Origin: Megascapheus bottae | Lineage: Eukaryota; Chordata; Mammalia; Rodentia; Geomyidae | DNA length: 64,000 nt | Direction of reading: 5' to 3' | Assembly: GCA_024803745.1 (NCBI GenBank) | Contig: JANJXV010000129.1 | Span: 496,001 to 560,000, forward strand | Shown: in pieces, positions 45,051-59,325 of the stretch | How positions within the stretch are numbered: position 1 is the first letter of the stretch | Layout of the letters: every line of letters begins with the position of its first letter | The notes under the pieces: model-generated | Databases searched by the model: none | The model's input: the letters and a program-made list of their open reading frames with translations, nothing else | Told to the model about the DNA's origin: nothing | Position numbers and translations under genes: made by a program

Positions 45051-46234
45051 ATGGGCAGAACAAGAAACTCAAGAAAAATGTCAAATCAAGAAACAACATC
45101 CCCCACCCAATGTAAACAGACAATGGAACAGTCACTGGCAAACCTAGAGGAGAGTCTTCCAATTGCTACCCAAATGCAATTGATAAACATCATTAATAAA
45201 AAATGTGAAAATATAAAGAAAGAGATAATGGAGGAAGCCATACCTGAACAAGAGGAAAGCAAAAACAAGGTGATAAGTGAAAAAGCAGAAGCCATAAAGG
45301 AGGCCATAATAAAGGTTTTTCAAAGAAAGATGGATGAATTCAAAGAATCCACAAATAAAAACGTGACCAAACTCCAGCAAATGTACAAAGAAAATAAAGC
45401 TACTGAGCTAACCACTCAAAAGGAAATCAAGGAGATAAAGAAATCCATACATGATCTAAAACAAGGGATGCAAGGCATCAAAAGTGAGCAATTAGAAGCA
45501 AGGGAGATGAAAAATAAAGTAGATAGCTTTGATAGCAGGGTAGACATTGCAGAGGAGAGAATTTCCGTGGCTGAAGATAATTTAGGTATTATAAAGAACA
45601 GAAAATGAGTCAATCCAAATCTAGGAAATATGAGAGAGCGCTTCAGGAGGTCCAAGATACAATTAGGAAGCCTAATTTAAGGCTAGTTGGTACTGAGGAG
45701 GGCGTGGAGAAAGAGTTCAATGGTATTGGAAATATACTTCAGGGAATCATCTCAGAGAATTTCCCAAATATCCAGAAGGGCAGGCCCATCCAGATACGAG
45801 AAGCTTTTAGAACCCCAAACAGACCTGACCAGAAAAGAACATCCCACCGCCACATTGTGATCCGAACTGGATCAATAGAAACGAAAGGAAAGATCCTAAA
45901 GGCAGCCAGGGAAAAGGGATCAGTAACCTACAAAGGCAAACCAATCGGAATAACCCCAGATTTCTCAGCAGAGACCATGCAAGCACGAAGTGACTGGAAG
46001 CATATATGTCATGCCCTTATATCAAATAACTACCAACCAAGAATACTGTAGCCAGCTAAGCTCTCATTCATAACTGAGGGAAAAATAAAAACATTCCATT
46101 CCAGGGAAAAGCTGCAACAATATGTCGAAACAAAACCAACACTACAGAGAATTCTCAAAGATGCTCTATACATAGAAAACCAAAATAAATGCAATATAGG
46201 GAAAGAAATGGCACCTAAACAGCATACCATCTAA
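45051..46234 (+). pseudogene. L1-d ORF1 relic, two large open pieces
   Basis: Piece one (45051-45608) holds the N-terminus and coiled coil. Piece two (45605-46051) holds the RRM-like and most of the C-terminal domain. They overlap in ATGA because of the array-wide one-base loss in an A-run. The shared TAG at 46049-46051 cuts the last ~60 codons. Amino-acid composition and domain order are otherwise intact. Confidence 0.88.
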
Positions 46235-46282
46235 GGACCACAAGAACTGTCAAGACACAGGCCCTACTAAAAGCTTTTAAAA

Positions 46283-49200
46283 ATGGTAGGAACTAATAAA
46301 TATCTCTCAATCCTAACTCTCAATATCAATGGACTTAACTCTCCAATTAAACGGCATAGGCTGTCTAGTTGGATCAAAAAGCAAGAGCCATCGTTCTGCT
46401 GACTTCAAGAGACACATCTTACCCAAAAACAATCATCTTTTGAAAGGGAGAGGTTGGAATAAACTCTATCAAGCTAACTGCCCCCATAAACAGGCTAGAG
46501 TTGCCATCCTCATATCAGATACAATAGACTTCAAACTAAAATTAGTAAGAAAAGACAAAGAAGGTTACTACATACTACTAAAGGGATCTTTCCTCCCGGA
46601 AGACATAACAATCCTAAATATTTACACACCCAATCCCGGAGCTCCAAACTTCATCAAGCAAACTTTACTTACACTGAAACCATACATAGATCGAAATACA
46701 GTGATTGTTGGTGAGTTTAACACACCACTCTCACCTATGGACAGATCAACAAGGCAAAAACTCAACAGAGAAACCTTAGAACTGAACAACTATATAGACC
46801 AACTAGATCTAACAGACATCTGCAGAATATTCCACCCAGTAACACCACAATATACGTTTTTCTCAGCAGCACATGGAACATTTTCCAAAATAGACCACAT
46901 CTTAGGCCATAAAGCAAACCTTGACAGATTCAGAAACACTGAAATTATTCCATGCACACTCTCAGACTATAAAGGCATCAAATTGGAGCTGAACACACAT
47001 CTCCACCAAAGAAAACCCTGTAACTCATGGAGACTGAACCACACATTGAATCAAAAACAATGGGTAATCGAAGAGATCAGAACAGATATCCAACTGTTTA
47101 TGAAATTTAACAATAAGGAGCACACAAATATCAACTCCTTAGGGACACAACAAAGGCAGTACTCAGAGGAAAATTTATAGCGCGGAGTGCCTACAACAGC
47201 AAGTTGGAAAAATGGCAAACCAACTAGTTAATGTCTCACATAACCTCCTGGAAAAAGAGCAACAAACCAACCCTAAACCCATTAGGAGAAAGCAAATTAT
47301 TAAAATCAAAGCAGAATTAGATGATTAGGAATAAAAAAACTATAGAAAGAATCAACAAAACAAGGAGTTGGTTCTTGAAAGAATTAACAAAATTGACAAG
47401 CCCTTAGCAAATCTTACCAAAAAAAGAAGAGAGCATATCGAAATAAACAAAATCGCAGATGAAGATGGTAATATCACGACAGAAATTACCAAGATCCAGA
47501 ATATCATGAGGGAATACTTCTCAAACCTTTACGCCAACAAATTTGAGAATCTAGAAGAAATGGATGAATTCCTAGACAATATTAACATACACACACTGAA
47601 CCAGGAAGAGCTAACCCAACTCAACAGGCCTATTTCAAGCTCTGAAATAGAAATGGAAATTAGACAACTTCCACTTAAAAAGAGCCCAGGGCCAGATGGA
47701 TTCACAGCTGAATTCTATAAGGTCTTCAAAGCAGAGCTCACACCAATACTCCTCAAGCTCTTCAACGAAATTGAAAATGAAGGTTCTTTACTAAACTGAT
47801 TCTGTGAAGCCAGCATATCCCTCATCCCCAAACCAGACAGAGATTCATCAAAGAAAGAGATCTATAGACCCATTTCTTTGATGAACCTCGATGCAAAACT
47901 TCTCAACAAAATACTGGCCAACCGTCTACAACAACTCATCAAAAAAAATATACACTATGATCAAACTGGATTCATCACAGGGAGGCAAAGCTGGTTCAAC
48001 ATACACAAATCAATCACTAAAATTCAACACATCAACAGGAGCAGGGATAAAATCACATGATTGTCTCAATAGATGTGGAAAAGGCATTTGACAAGATCCA
48101 AAACCCCTTTATGTTAAAAGATGTGGAGAAACTAGGAATCCATGGAACATTTCTCAATGTAATAAAGGCTGTGTATGAGAAACCCACTGCTAATATTATA
48201 CTTAATGGTGAAAATCTAAAGCCATTCCCTCTAAAATCAGGAATGAGACAAGGATGCCCACTGTCTCCACTCCTTTTTAACATAGTACTAGAATTCCTAG
48301 GCAGTGCAATAAGGCAAGAAGCAAGCATAAAGGGGATCCAAGTAGGGAAAGAAGAAATAAAACTATCCCTCTTGCAGATGACATGATTCTGTATTTAAAG
48401 AATCCTATAGACTCTACTCCCAAGCTCTTGAGCTGATTCAAAGCTTTGGAAGGGTAGCAGGCCATAAAATCAACCCTCACAAATCAACTGCCTTACTTTA
48501 CGCCAACACTGAGAGGAACGAGGCAATAATCGGGAAAGAAAATCCTTTCACAATAGCCTCAAAGAAAATAAAGTATCTAGCAATTAGCTTAACTAAGAAT
48601 GTAAAGGACCGTTTAGATGAAAATTTTAAAACCCTAAAAAAGGAAATTAAAGCAGAACTAAGGAAATGGAAAAATCTCCCGTGATCCTGGATTGGAAGAA
48701 TCAACATTGTGAAAATGACAATCTTGCCAAGGGCTATCTACAAATTCAATGTAATACCCATCAACATCCCAATGTCATTCTTTAAAGAAATAGAAGAGGC
48801 AATTCAAAATTTCATATGGAATAATAAAAGACCCCGTATAGCAAAAACACTTCTTAGCAGAAAGAATAGCGCTGGAGGAATTTCAATTCCAAACTTAAGG
48901 CTCTATTACAGAGCTATAATTCTCAAAACAGCTTGGTACTGGCGCAAGAACAGGCCTGAAGTCCAATGGAGTAGAACTGCGGACCCAGATATTAAACCAC
49001 AGACCTATGGCCACCTAATCTTTGACCAGGGAGCCAAAAAAATAGAATGGAAGAAAGATAGCCTCTTCAACAAGTTGTGCTTGCAGAACTGGTTAAACAC
49101 CTGCAGAAAACTAAAGTTGGATCCTTCTTTGTCCCCTTGCACTAGAATTAACTCCAAATGGATCAAAGACGTGGAGGTACAAGCTGACACACTGAAAAGT

Positions 49201-50117
49201 GTACAGGAAGGAATAGGAGATACACTAGGCCTCCTTGGTACAGGTCGAAACTTTCTTAATAAGGACCAAGAATCACAACAAATCAGAGAAAGGCTGGATA
49301 AGTGGGACTGCATTAAACTGCAGAGCTTTTGTATGGCAACGGATATATCTAGTAAACTAATCAGGAAGCCTACAGAGTGGGAGAAGATCTTCACCACCCA
49401 AACAACGGACCAAGGCCTCATATCTAAAATATATCAACAACTCAAAAAATTGAATCACTCCAAAACTAACCTCCAAAGTAACACCCATCCCATTACAAAA
49501 TGGGCCAAAGACTTAAAGAGAGTCTTCTCTGAAGAAGAAACAAAAATGGCCTATAGACACATGAAGAAATGCTCAACATCTCTGGTCATAAATGAAATGC
49601 AAATCAAAACAAGTCTAAGATTCCACCTAATCCAGTTAGAATGGCCAGGATCAGGAAAACGAATGACAACAGATGCTGGAGGGGATGTGGTCAGGAGGGA
49701 TCACTACTACACTGTTGGTGGGAGTGCAAACTCGTTCAACCACTATGGAAAGCAGTGCGGCAGTGCCTCAAAACGCTAAACATACAACTCCCCTATGACC
49801 CAGCAATTCCAGTACTTGGCATTTACCCAACAATCCAGAAACAAGGGCATACTAAACCCACTAGCACAACAATGTTCATTGCAGCACTATTCACCATAGC
49901 AAAGATATGGAATCAACCCAGATGTCCCTCAGTTGATGAGTGGATCAACAAGTTGTGGTATTTGTACACAATGGAATTCTATGCTGCTGTCAGAAAGAAT
50001 GACATCGCCCCATTTGTTAGGAAATGGAAAGACTTAGAACACATCATATTAAGTGAAGTAAGCCAGACTCAAAGGAACTTAGGCTCAGTGGTTTCCCTCA
50101 TTCGTCATAATCAGTAG
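46283..50117 (+). pseudogene. L1-d ORF2 relic
   Basis: Open pieces are 46329-47180 (endonuclease part), 47368-47799 (linker/RT start), 48057-48386 (RT palm) and 48709-49779 (C-terminal). A three-base deletion near 47047 removes one Leu codon. The shared TGA after EGSLLN is at 47797. Lesions near 48370, 48426, 48682 and 49630 are private to this copy. Confidence 0.88.
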
Positions 50118-50531
50118 AAACCTTGGGCTCTACTAGCAGAGATTGGCAATAGAGCAAAAGGCCATATATAAGGCCATATAATGTGAAGCTAATTGAAAGG
50201 ACCTCCAGGATATTGACACAAAAGCCATATCATGAATGATTGTTGTCCTTAATGTACTATGTTGTCTCTCATCTCGCTTGCTGTCCCTTGGTTATCCCAT
50301 ATTGGTATAGTATCTCACTTTGTTATCTGATCTATTGAATTTATTTGTATTTGGATATTTGAAATTTGATAGGGAAGGGGGGAAAACCAAGACAGGTGGG
50401 GGGTGTGGGGTTGGAGGGAAATGGGTACCAAGACATGTGAAAGGGTATCAATGTATGTAAATTAATGCACCTTCCATCTGGCAAATATCATCTAACCCTT
50501 TTACTAATTACAATAAAAAAATGAAAAAAAA

Positions 50532-51905
50532 GAAAGTTGTAGTGTGTGGGGAGGATGATGGGGTCAAATACATTTCTTCTTAGAACTTTACCTCATCTGG
50601 TTGCCCTGGATTTTCCTGGCCTTCTTCTTAGAGAAAGTTCTGTTATACTGGATTTGTGGCTTGGCAATGATCTAGCATGTACATCTTCGAGTAATACCTC
50701 CACAACTTCCATGCCTGAGACTCGAGTTTCCTGACCTTTGGCAACAGCACAGCAACACCTTTCTTCCTCCTGAGCCACAGGCCAAGTGAGCTGGCTTGAG
50801 CTGGTTGTTAGTTACAGTGGCTTGGTTACCAGGGTTCCATATTCTGTTCCATTGTGAGGGAGGCATGGTCACCTTTCAGGGCCCAATGACCAAAGACCCT
50901 TGCTCACAAAAGACCTCACCAAAGACATACTGGAGCCTGAATCTCTCCTCCAGTCTCACAATATACATGTGGATGTAGTATACAGCACACCTTATTTGTC
51001 CAATCCCAATGTCTTCCACTAGGCCCAACTACCAGTCTGGTCTCAGGCTCAAGGAGCCTTTCTTAGGTAAGATCCAAACTTAAGGATCAATATTGCCCTC
51101 ATCCTTTACAAAACATTTGCTTCACAGTGCCTTCTCTGACTGCATTTTGCCCCTTGTCGAATTTTTTTTGTTTTTGCTAGTCTTGGGACTTGACCTCAGA
51201 GTGTGAACATTGTTCTTGGGCTTTCTTTAGGCTTTAGCTGTCCCACCGAGCCAGAGCACCACTTGCAGCGTTTTCTATGTATGTGGTAATGAGGAATCAA
51301 ACCTGAGGCTTACTGCTTGGTAGCCAAGGACTCTCCCACTAGGTCAAACACACAGGGCATCTTGCACATATTATTGACGTCAATCTACTAGGATATTATT
51401 AGGTTTCTGTATCCTAATCAATTTTTTCCTGATGATTAGCTTTGCTGTCATGTGTAAAAAATGCAAGTGGGAAAAACACAGAAGAATTAGTGAAATTAAA
51501 AAAAAAGCATTAGACACAGTTAAGTGTTCATTCTTTGTAGGAGAAAGGATATTTGGATATGATGATGATGATGATGACTTTATAATTACTATGTCAGGGT
51601 TGAGAGTTTGGCATAGTGGTAGAGTGCTTGCCTAGCATCCATGAAGATCTGGGTTTGATTGCTCAGTACCACATAGATAGAAAATCTAGATGTGGCACTG
51701 TGGCTCAAGTGGCAGAGTGCTAGACTTGAGAAAAGCCGAGGACAGTGCTCAGGCCCTGAATTCAAGCCCCAAGACTGGCAGAAAGATAAAAGAAAATAAA
51801 AATGCTTTTTACGAGCTAATTCACTCACAGCATTTGCTTCTGAAATCTTCGCTTCTGCATCTTGTGAAATACCCCTTTCCCTCAACGTAGACAAGAAAAA
51901 CAGAT
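50532..51905 (+). repeat. Array spacer 4
   Basis: The same spacer, 5 GAT plus GAC. Private substitutions occur, for example TAATACCTCC in place of TAAGACATCC. Confidence 0.92.
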
Positions 51906-52463
51906 CCATCCCATGGTCCACTGTGAGGCCACTGGTTGGGCTAAGAGCTAGTCGTGCAGCAACACATAAGTTTTATTCTAATACTTTCCAAACTTTGTAC
52001 TCAAATATGCTACCTACTTACCAACTTATGTCAGTTATCCTTATGCTATAACTTTTCTTCATTACTACATTATTCTTACACTCCTACGTTAAACCTCTTG
52101 CACCTCCCCTGACCTCTCTCATTCTTTTTTTCTATCTCTGGACCTCTGCTCATCTTTCAACCCTTATACTGCACGGATCTACACTTGATGGCTGTTGAGC
52201 AATATTGTATATGTAGGTGGTTAATTATTCTCTAGGCTCAGAGGGACTTAAAGACAATAGAGATTGGATTGAGAGGCTTATTGTTTTGGGTATAAATCGC
52301 TTATCAGTGGTTGTATTAGGCTGGTCTGTAAGTGCACAAAAAGAAAGAGTGCTAATACCAATCAAAACTTGTGAACATCTAGTGTCTGCCATCTAGAGGC
52401 CTAGGTTGGTTATATCTGAAAAACTATAATCGTATTTAGTAGTAATCTTGTTCCCATTTTCAA

Positions 52464-53646
52464 ATGGGCAGAACAAGAAACTCAAGAAAATGTCAAATCA
52501 AGAAACAACATCCCCCACCCAATGTAAACAGACAATGGAACAGTCACTGGCAAACCTAGAGGAGAGTCTTCCAATTGCTACACAAATGCAATTGATAAAC
52601 ATCATTAATGAAAAATGTGAAAATATAAAGAAAGAGATAATGGAGGAAGCCATACCTGAACAAGAGGAAAGCAAAAACAAGGTGATAAGTGAAAAAGAAG
52701 AAGCCATAAAGGAGGCCATAATAAAGGTTTTTCAAAGAAAGATGGATGAATTCAAAGAATCCACAAATAAAAACGTGACCAAACTCCAGCAAATGTCCAA
52801 AGAAAATAAAGCTACTGAGCTAACCACTCAAAAGGAAATCAAGGAGATAAAGAAATCCATACATGATCTAAAACAAGGGATGCAAGGCATCAAAAGTAAG
52901 CAATTAGAAGCAAGGGAGATGAAAAATAAAGTAGATAGCTTTGATAGCAGGTTAGACATTGCAGAGGAGAGAATTTCCGTGGCTGAAGATAATTTAGGTA
53001 TTATAAAGAACAGAAAATGAGTCAATCCAAATCTAGGAAATATGAGAGAGTGCTTCAGGAGGTCCAAGATACAATTAGGAAGCCTAATTTAAGGCTAGGT
53101 GGTATTGAGGAGGGCGTGGAGAAAGAGGTCAATGGTATTGGAAATATACTTCAGGGAATCATCTCAGAGAATTTCCCAAATATCCAGAAGGGCAGGCCCA
53201 TCCAGATAAGAGAAGCTTTTAGAACCCCAAACAGACCTGACCAGAAAAGAACATCCCACCGCCACATTGTGATCCGAACTGGATCAATAGAAACGAAAGG
53301 AAAGATCCTAAAGGCAGCCAGGGAAAAGGGATCAGTAACCTACAAAGGCAAACCAATCAGAATAACCCCAGATTTCTCAGCAGAGACCATGCAAGCACGA
53401 AGTGACTGGAAGCATATATGTCATGCCCTTATATCAAATAACTACCAACCAAGAATACTGTAGCCAGCTAAGCTCTCATTCATAACTGAGGGAAAAATAA
53501 AAACATTCCATTCCAGGGAAAAGCTGCAACAATATGTCGAAACAAAACCAACACTACAGAGAATTCTCAAAGATGCTCTATACATAGAAAACCAAAATAA
53601 ATGCAATATAGGGAAAGAAATAGCACCTAAACAGCATACCATCTAA
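52464..53646 (+). pseudogene. L1-e ORF1 relic
   Basis: The ATG at 52464 is followed by a private one-base loss near 52488, so the conserved frame is entered only at the internal Met before SNQETTSP. Then come an open coiled-coil part to 53020, the array-wide A-run deletion, an RRM/C-terminal piece 53017-53463 and the shared TAG at 53461-53463. Confidence 0.88.
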
Positions 53647-53694
53647 GGACCACAAGAACTGTCAAGACACAGGCCCTACTAAAAGCTTTTAAAA

Positions 53695-56600
53695 ATGGTA
53701 GGAACTAATAAATATCTCTCAATCCGAACTCTCAATATCAATGGATTTAACTCTCCAATTAAACGGCATAGGTTGTCTAGTTGGATCAAAAAGCAAGAGC
53801 CATCGTTCTGCTGACTTCGAGAGACACATCTTACCCAAAAACAATCATCTTTTGAAAGTGAGAGGTTGGAATAAACTCTATCAAGCTAACTGCCCCCATA
53901 AACAGGCTAGAGTTGCCATCCTCATATCAGATACACTAGACTTCAAACTAAAATTAGTAAGAAAAGACAAAGAAGGTTACTACATACTACTAAAGGGATC
54001 TTTCCTCCCGGAAGACATAACGATCCTAAATATTTACACACCCAATCCCGGAGCTCCAAACTTCATCAAGCAAACTTTACTTACACTGAAACCATACATA
54101 GATCGAAATACAGTGATTGTTGGTGAGTTTAACACACCACTCTCACCTATGGACAGATCAACAAGGCAAAAACTCAACAGAGAAACCTTAGAACTGAACA
54201 ACTATATAGACCAACTAGATCTAACAGACATCTGCAGAATATTCCACCCAGTAACACCACAATATACGTTTTTCTCAGCAGCACATGGAACATTTTCCAA
54301 AATAGACCACATCTTAGGCCATAAAGCAAACCTGGACAGATTCAGAAACACTGAAATTATTCCTTGCACACTCTCAGACCATAAAGGCATCAAATTGGAG
54401 CTGAACACACATCTCCACCAAAGAAAACCCTGTAACTCATGTAGACTGAACAACACATTGTTTAATCAAAAACAATGGGTAATCGAAGAGATCAGAACAG
54501 ATATCCAACTGTTTATGAAATTTAACAATAAGGAGCACACAAATATCAACTCCTTAGGGACACAACAAAGGCAGTACTCAGAGGAAAATTTATAGCGCGG
54601 AGTGCCTACAACAGCAAGTTGGAAAAATGGCAAACCAACTAGTTAATGTCTCACCTTAACCTCCTGGAAAAAGAGCAACAAACCAACCCTAAACCCATTA
54701 GGAGAAAGAAAATTATTAAAATCAAAGCAGAATTAAATGATTTGGAATAAAAAAACTATAGAAAGAATCAACAAAACAAGGAGTTGGTTCTTGAAAGAAT
54801 TAACAAAATTGACAAGCCCTTAGCAAATCTTACCGAAAAAAGAAGAGAGCATATCGAAATAAACAAAATCGCAGATGAAAATGGTAATATCACGACAGAA
54901 ATTACCAAGATCCAGAATATCATGAGGGAATACTTCTCAAACCTTTACGCCAACAAATTTGAGAATCTAGAAGAAATGGATGAATTCCTAGACAATATTA
55001 ACATACACACACTGAACCAAAAAGAGCTAACCCAACTCAACAGGCCTATGTCAAGCTCTGAAATAGAAATGGAAATTAGACAACTTCCACTTAAAAAGAG
55101 CCCAGGGCCAGATGGATTCACAGCTGAATTCTATAAGGTCTTCAAAGCAGAGCTCACACCAATACTCCTCAAGCTCTTCAACGAAATTGAAAATGAAGGT
55201 TCTTTACTAAACTGATTCTGTGAAGCCAGTATATTCCTCATCCCCAAACCAGACAGAGATTCATCAAAGAAAGAGATCTATAGACCCATTTCTTTGATGA
55301 ACATCGATGCAAAACTTCTCAACAAAATACTGGCCAACCGTCTATAACAACTCATCAAAAAAATATACATTATGATCAAACTGGATTCATCACAGGGAGG
55401 CAAAGCTGGTTCAACATACACAAATCAATTAATATAATTCAACACATCAACAGGAACAGGGATAAAATCACATGATTGTCTCAATAGATGCGGAAAAGGC
55501 ATTTGACAAGATCCAAAACCCCTTTATGTAAAAAGATGTGGAGAAACTAGGAATCCATTGAACATTTCTCAATGTAATAAAGGCTGTGTATGAGAAACCC
55601 ACTGCTAGTATTATACTTAATGGTGAAAATCTAAAGCCATTCCCTCTAAAATCAGGAACGAGACAAGGATGCCCACTCTCTCCACTCCTTTTTAACATAG
55701 TACTAGAATTCCTAGGCAGTGCAATATGGCAAGAAGCAAGCATAAAGGGGATCCAAGTAGGGAAAGAGGAAATAAAATTATCCCTCTTTGCAGATGACAT
55801 GATTCTGTATTTAAAGAATCCTATAGACTCTACTCCCAAGGTCCTTGAGCTGATTCAAACTTTGGAAGGGTAGCAGGCCATAAAATCAACCCTCACAAAT
55901 CAACTGCCTTACTTTCCGCCAACACTGAGAGGAACGAGGCAATAATCAGGAAAGAAAATCCTTTCACAATAGCCTCAAAGAAAATAAAGTACCTAGCAAT
56001 TAGCTTAACTAAGAATGTAAAGGACCGTTTAGATGAAAATTTTAAAACCCTAAAAAAGGAAATTAAAGCAGAACTAAGGAAATGGAAAAACCTCCCATGC
56101 TCCTGGATTGGAAGAATCAACATTGTGAAAATGACAACCTTGCCAAGGGCTATCTACAAATTCAATGTAATACCCATCAACATCCCAATGTCATTCTTTA
56201 AAGACATAGAAGAGGCAATTCAAAATTTCATATGGAATAATAAAAGACCCCGTATAGCAAAAACACTTCTTAGCAGAAAGAACAGCGCTGGAGTAATTTC
56301 TATTCCAAACTTAAGACTCTATTACAGAGCTATAATTCTCAAAACAGCTTGGTACTGGCACAAGAACAGGCCTGAAGTCCAATGGAGTAGAACTGCGGAC
56401 CCAGATATTAAACCACAGACCTATGGCCACCTAATCTTTGACCAGGGAGCCAAAAAAATAGAATGGAAGAAAGATAGCCTCTTCAACAAGTTGTGCTGGC
56501 AGAACTGGTTAAACACCTGCAGAAAACTAAAGTTGGATCCTTCTTTGTCCCCTTACACTAGAATTAACTCCAAATGGATCAAAGACGTGGAGGTAAAAGC

Positions 56601-57534
56601 TGACACACTGAAAAGTTTACAGGAAGGAATAGGAGATACACTAGGCCTCCTTGGTACAGGTCGAAACTTTCTTAATAAGGACCAAGAATCACAACAAATC
56701 AGAGAAAGGCTGGATAAGTGGGACTGCATTAAACTGCAGAGCTTTTGTATGGCAACGGATATAGCTAGTAAACTAATCAGGAAGCCTACAGAGTGGGAGA
56801 AGATCTTCACCACCCAAACAACGGACCAAGGCCTCATATCTAAAATATATCAACAACTCAAAAAATTGAATCACTCCAAAACTAACCTCCAAAGTAACAC
56901 CCATCCCATTACAAAATGGGCCAAAGACTTAAAGAGAGTCTTCTCTGAAGAAGAAACAAAAATGGCCTATAGACACATGAAGAAATGCTCAACATCTCTG
57001 GTCATAAAAGAAATGCAAATCAAAACAAGTCTAAGATTCCACCTAACTCCAGTTAGAATGGCCAGGATCAGGAAAACGAATGATAACAGATTCTGCAGGG
57101 GATGTGCCCAGGAGGGATCACTACTACACTGTTGGTGGGAGTGCAAACTCGTTCAACCACTATGGAAAGCAGTGTGGCAGTGCCTCAAAACGCTAAACAT
57201 ACAACTCCCCTATGACCCAGCAATTCCAGTACTTGGCATTTACCCAACAATCCAGAAACAAGGGCATACTAAACCCACTAGCACAACAATGTTCATTGCA
57301 GCACTATTCACCATAGCTAAGATATGGAATCAACCCAGATGTCCCTCAGTTGATGAGTGGATCAACAAGTTGTGGTATTTGTACACAATGGAATTCTATG
57401 CTGCTGTCAGAAAGAATGACATCGCCCCATTTGTTAGGAAATGGAAAGACTTAGAACACATCATATTAAGTGAAGTAAGCCAGACTCAAAGGAACTTAGG
57501 CTCAGTGGTTTCCCTCATTCGTCATAATCAGTAG
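53695..57534 (+). pseudogene. L1-e ORF2 relic with 469-codon open C-terminal part
   Basis: Shared lesions are present in the endonuclease and RT (including TGA at 55213). An additional TAA and shift in CGTCTATAACAACTC near 55344 are shared with f. GEFN replaces GDFN. A private loss near 55859 breaks the segment after ELIQ. Downstream, 56125-57534 encodes the whole C-terminal third including the CCHC-like region ([19 protein letters not shown]; one Trp of the usual CWRGC is Phe) and the terminal SLIRHNQ. Confidence 0.9.
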
Positions 57535-57950
57535 AAACCTTGGGCTCTACTAGCAGAGATTGGCAATAGAGCAAAAGGCCATATATAAGGCCATATAATG
57601 TGAAGCTAATTGAAAGGACCTCCAGGATATTGACACAAAAGCCATATAATGAATGATTGTTGTCCTTAATGTACTATGCTATCTCTCATCTCGCTTGCTG
57701 TCCCTTGGTTATCCCATATTGGTATAGTATCTCACTCTGTTATCTGATCTATTGAATTTATTTGTATTTGGATATTTGAAATTTGATAGGGAAGGGGGGA
57801 AAACCAAGACAGGTGGGGGGTGTGGGGTTGGAGGGAAATGGGTACCAAGACATGTGAAAGGGTATCAATGTATGTAAATTAATGCACCTTCCATCTGGCA
57901 AATATCATCTAACCCTTTTACTAATTACAATAAAAAAATGAAAAAAAAAA

Positions 57951-59325
57951 GAAAGTTGTAGTGTGTGGGGAGGATGATGGGGTCAAATACATTTCTTCTT
58001 AGAAATTTACCTCATCTGGTTGCCCTGGATTTTCCTGGCCTTCTTCTTAGAGAAAGTTCTGTTATACTGGATTTGTGGCTTGGCAATGATCTAGCATGTA
58101 CATCTTCGAGTAAGACATCCACAACTTCCATGCCTGAGACTCGAGTTTCCTGACCTTTGGCAACAGCACAGCAACATCTTTCTTCCTCCTGAGCCACAGG
58201 CCAAGTGAGCTGGCTTGAGCTGGTTGTTAGTTACAGTGGCTTGGTTACCAGGGTTCCATATTCTGTTCCATTGTGAGGGAGGCAGGGTCACCTTTCAGGG
58301 CCCAATGACCAAAGATCCTTGCTCACAAAAGACCTCACCAAAGACATACTGGAGGCTGAATCTCTCCTCCAGTCTCAGAATATACATGTGGATGTAGTAT
58401 ACAGCACACCTTATTTGTCCAATCCCAATGTCTTCCACTAGGCCCAACTACCAGTCTGGTCTCAGGCTCAAGGAGCCTTTCTTAGGTAAGATCCAAACTT
58501 AAGGGTCAATATTGCCCTCATCCTTTACAAAACATTTGCTTCACAGTGCCTTCTCTGCCTGCATTTTGCCCCTTGTCGATTTTTTTTTGTTTTTGCTAGT
58601 CGTGGGACTTGACCTCAGAGTGTGAACATTGTTCTTGGGCTTTCTTTAGGCTTTAGCTGTCCCTCCGAGCCAGAGCACCACTTGCAGCGTTTTCTATGTA
58701 TGTGGTAATGAGGAATCAAACCTGAGGCTTACTGCTTGGTAGCCAAGGGCTCTCCCACTAGGTCAAACACACAGGGCATCTTGCAAATATTTTTGACGCC
58801 AATCTACTAGGATATTATTAGGTTTCTGTATCCTAATCAATTTTTTCCTGATGATTAGGTTTGCTGTCATGTGTAAAAAATGCAAGAGGGAAAAACACAG
58901 AAGAATTAGTGAAATTAAAAAAAAAAGCATTAGACACAGTTAAGTGTTCATTCTTTGTAGGAGAAAGGATATTTGGATATGATGATGATGATGATGACTT
59001 TATAATTACTATGTCAGGGTTGAGAGTTTGGCATAGTGGTAGAGTGCTTGCCTAGCATCCATGAAGATCTGGGTTTGATTGCTCAGTACCACATAGATAG
59101 AAAATCTAGATGTGGCACTGTGGCTCAAGTGGCAGAGTGCTAGACTTGAGAGAAGCCGAGGACAGTGCTCAGGCCCTGAATTCAAGCCCCAAAACTGGCA
59201 GAAAGATAAAAGAAAATAAAAATGCTTTTTACGAGCTAATTCACTCACAGCATTTGCTTCTGAAATCTTCGCTTCTGCATCTTGTGAGATACCCCTTTCC
59301 CTCAACGTAGACAAGAAAAACAGTT
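57951..59325 (+). repeat. Array spacer 5
   Basis: The same spacer, 5 GAT plus GAC. The junction with the L1 leader reads CAGTTCAATCCC instead of CAGATCCATCCC, and a base is changed or lost near 58578 (GTCGATTTTTT). Confidence 0.92.

Larger units (their letters stand above)
44490..50531 (+). mobile_element. L1-d: full-length, coding-dead L1
   Basis: It lacks the b/c-specific ORF1 stop, so ORF1 is open for 185 codons from 45051. It keeps all array-wide lesions. It has its own one-base loss in the RT motif region (CTCTTGCAGATGAC near 48370), another near 48426, and a TGA in the NLPCSW-encoding segment near 48682. Like b and c it has Tyr at the endonuclease SDH site. Confidence 0.93.
51906..57950 (+). 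mobile_element. L1-e: full-length, least damaged 3' half
   Basis: It retains His at the endonuclease SDH site and FADD in the RT. Its ORF2 C-terminal frame runs uninterrupted from 56125 to 57534. All array-wide stops and shifts remain, so the element is dead. A one-base loss in the leader-proximal A-run (52490 region) shifts the ORF1 N-terminus. Confidence 0.93.

Noticed and set aside
45605..45608. ATGA overlap of the two ORF1 pieces as a programmed coupled-translation signal
   Set aside because: The overlap is fully explained by loss of one A in an A-run. L1 ORF1 is normally one continuous frame, and the same copies carry other disabling stops.
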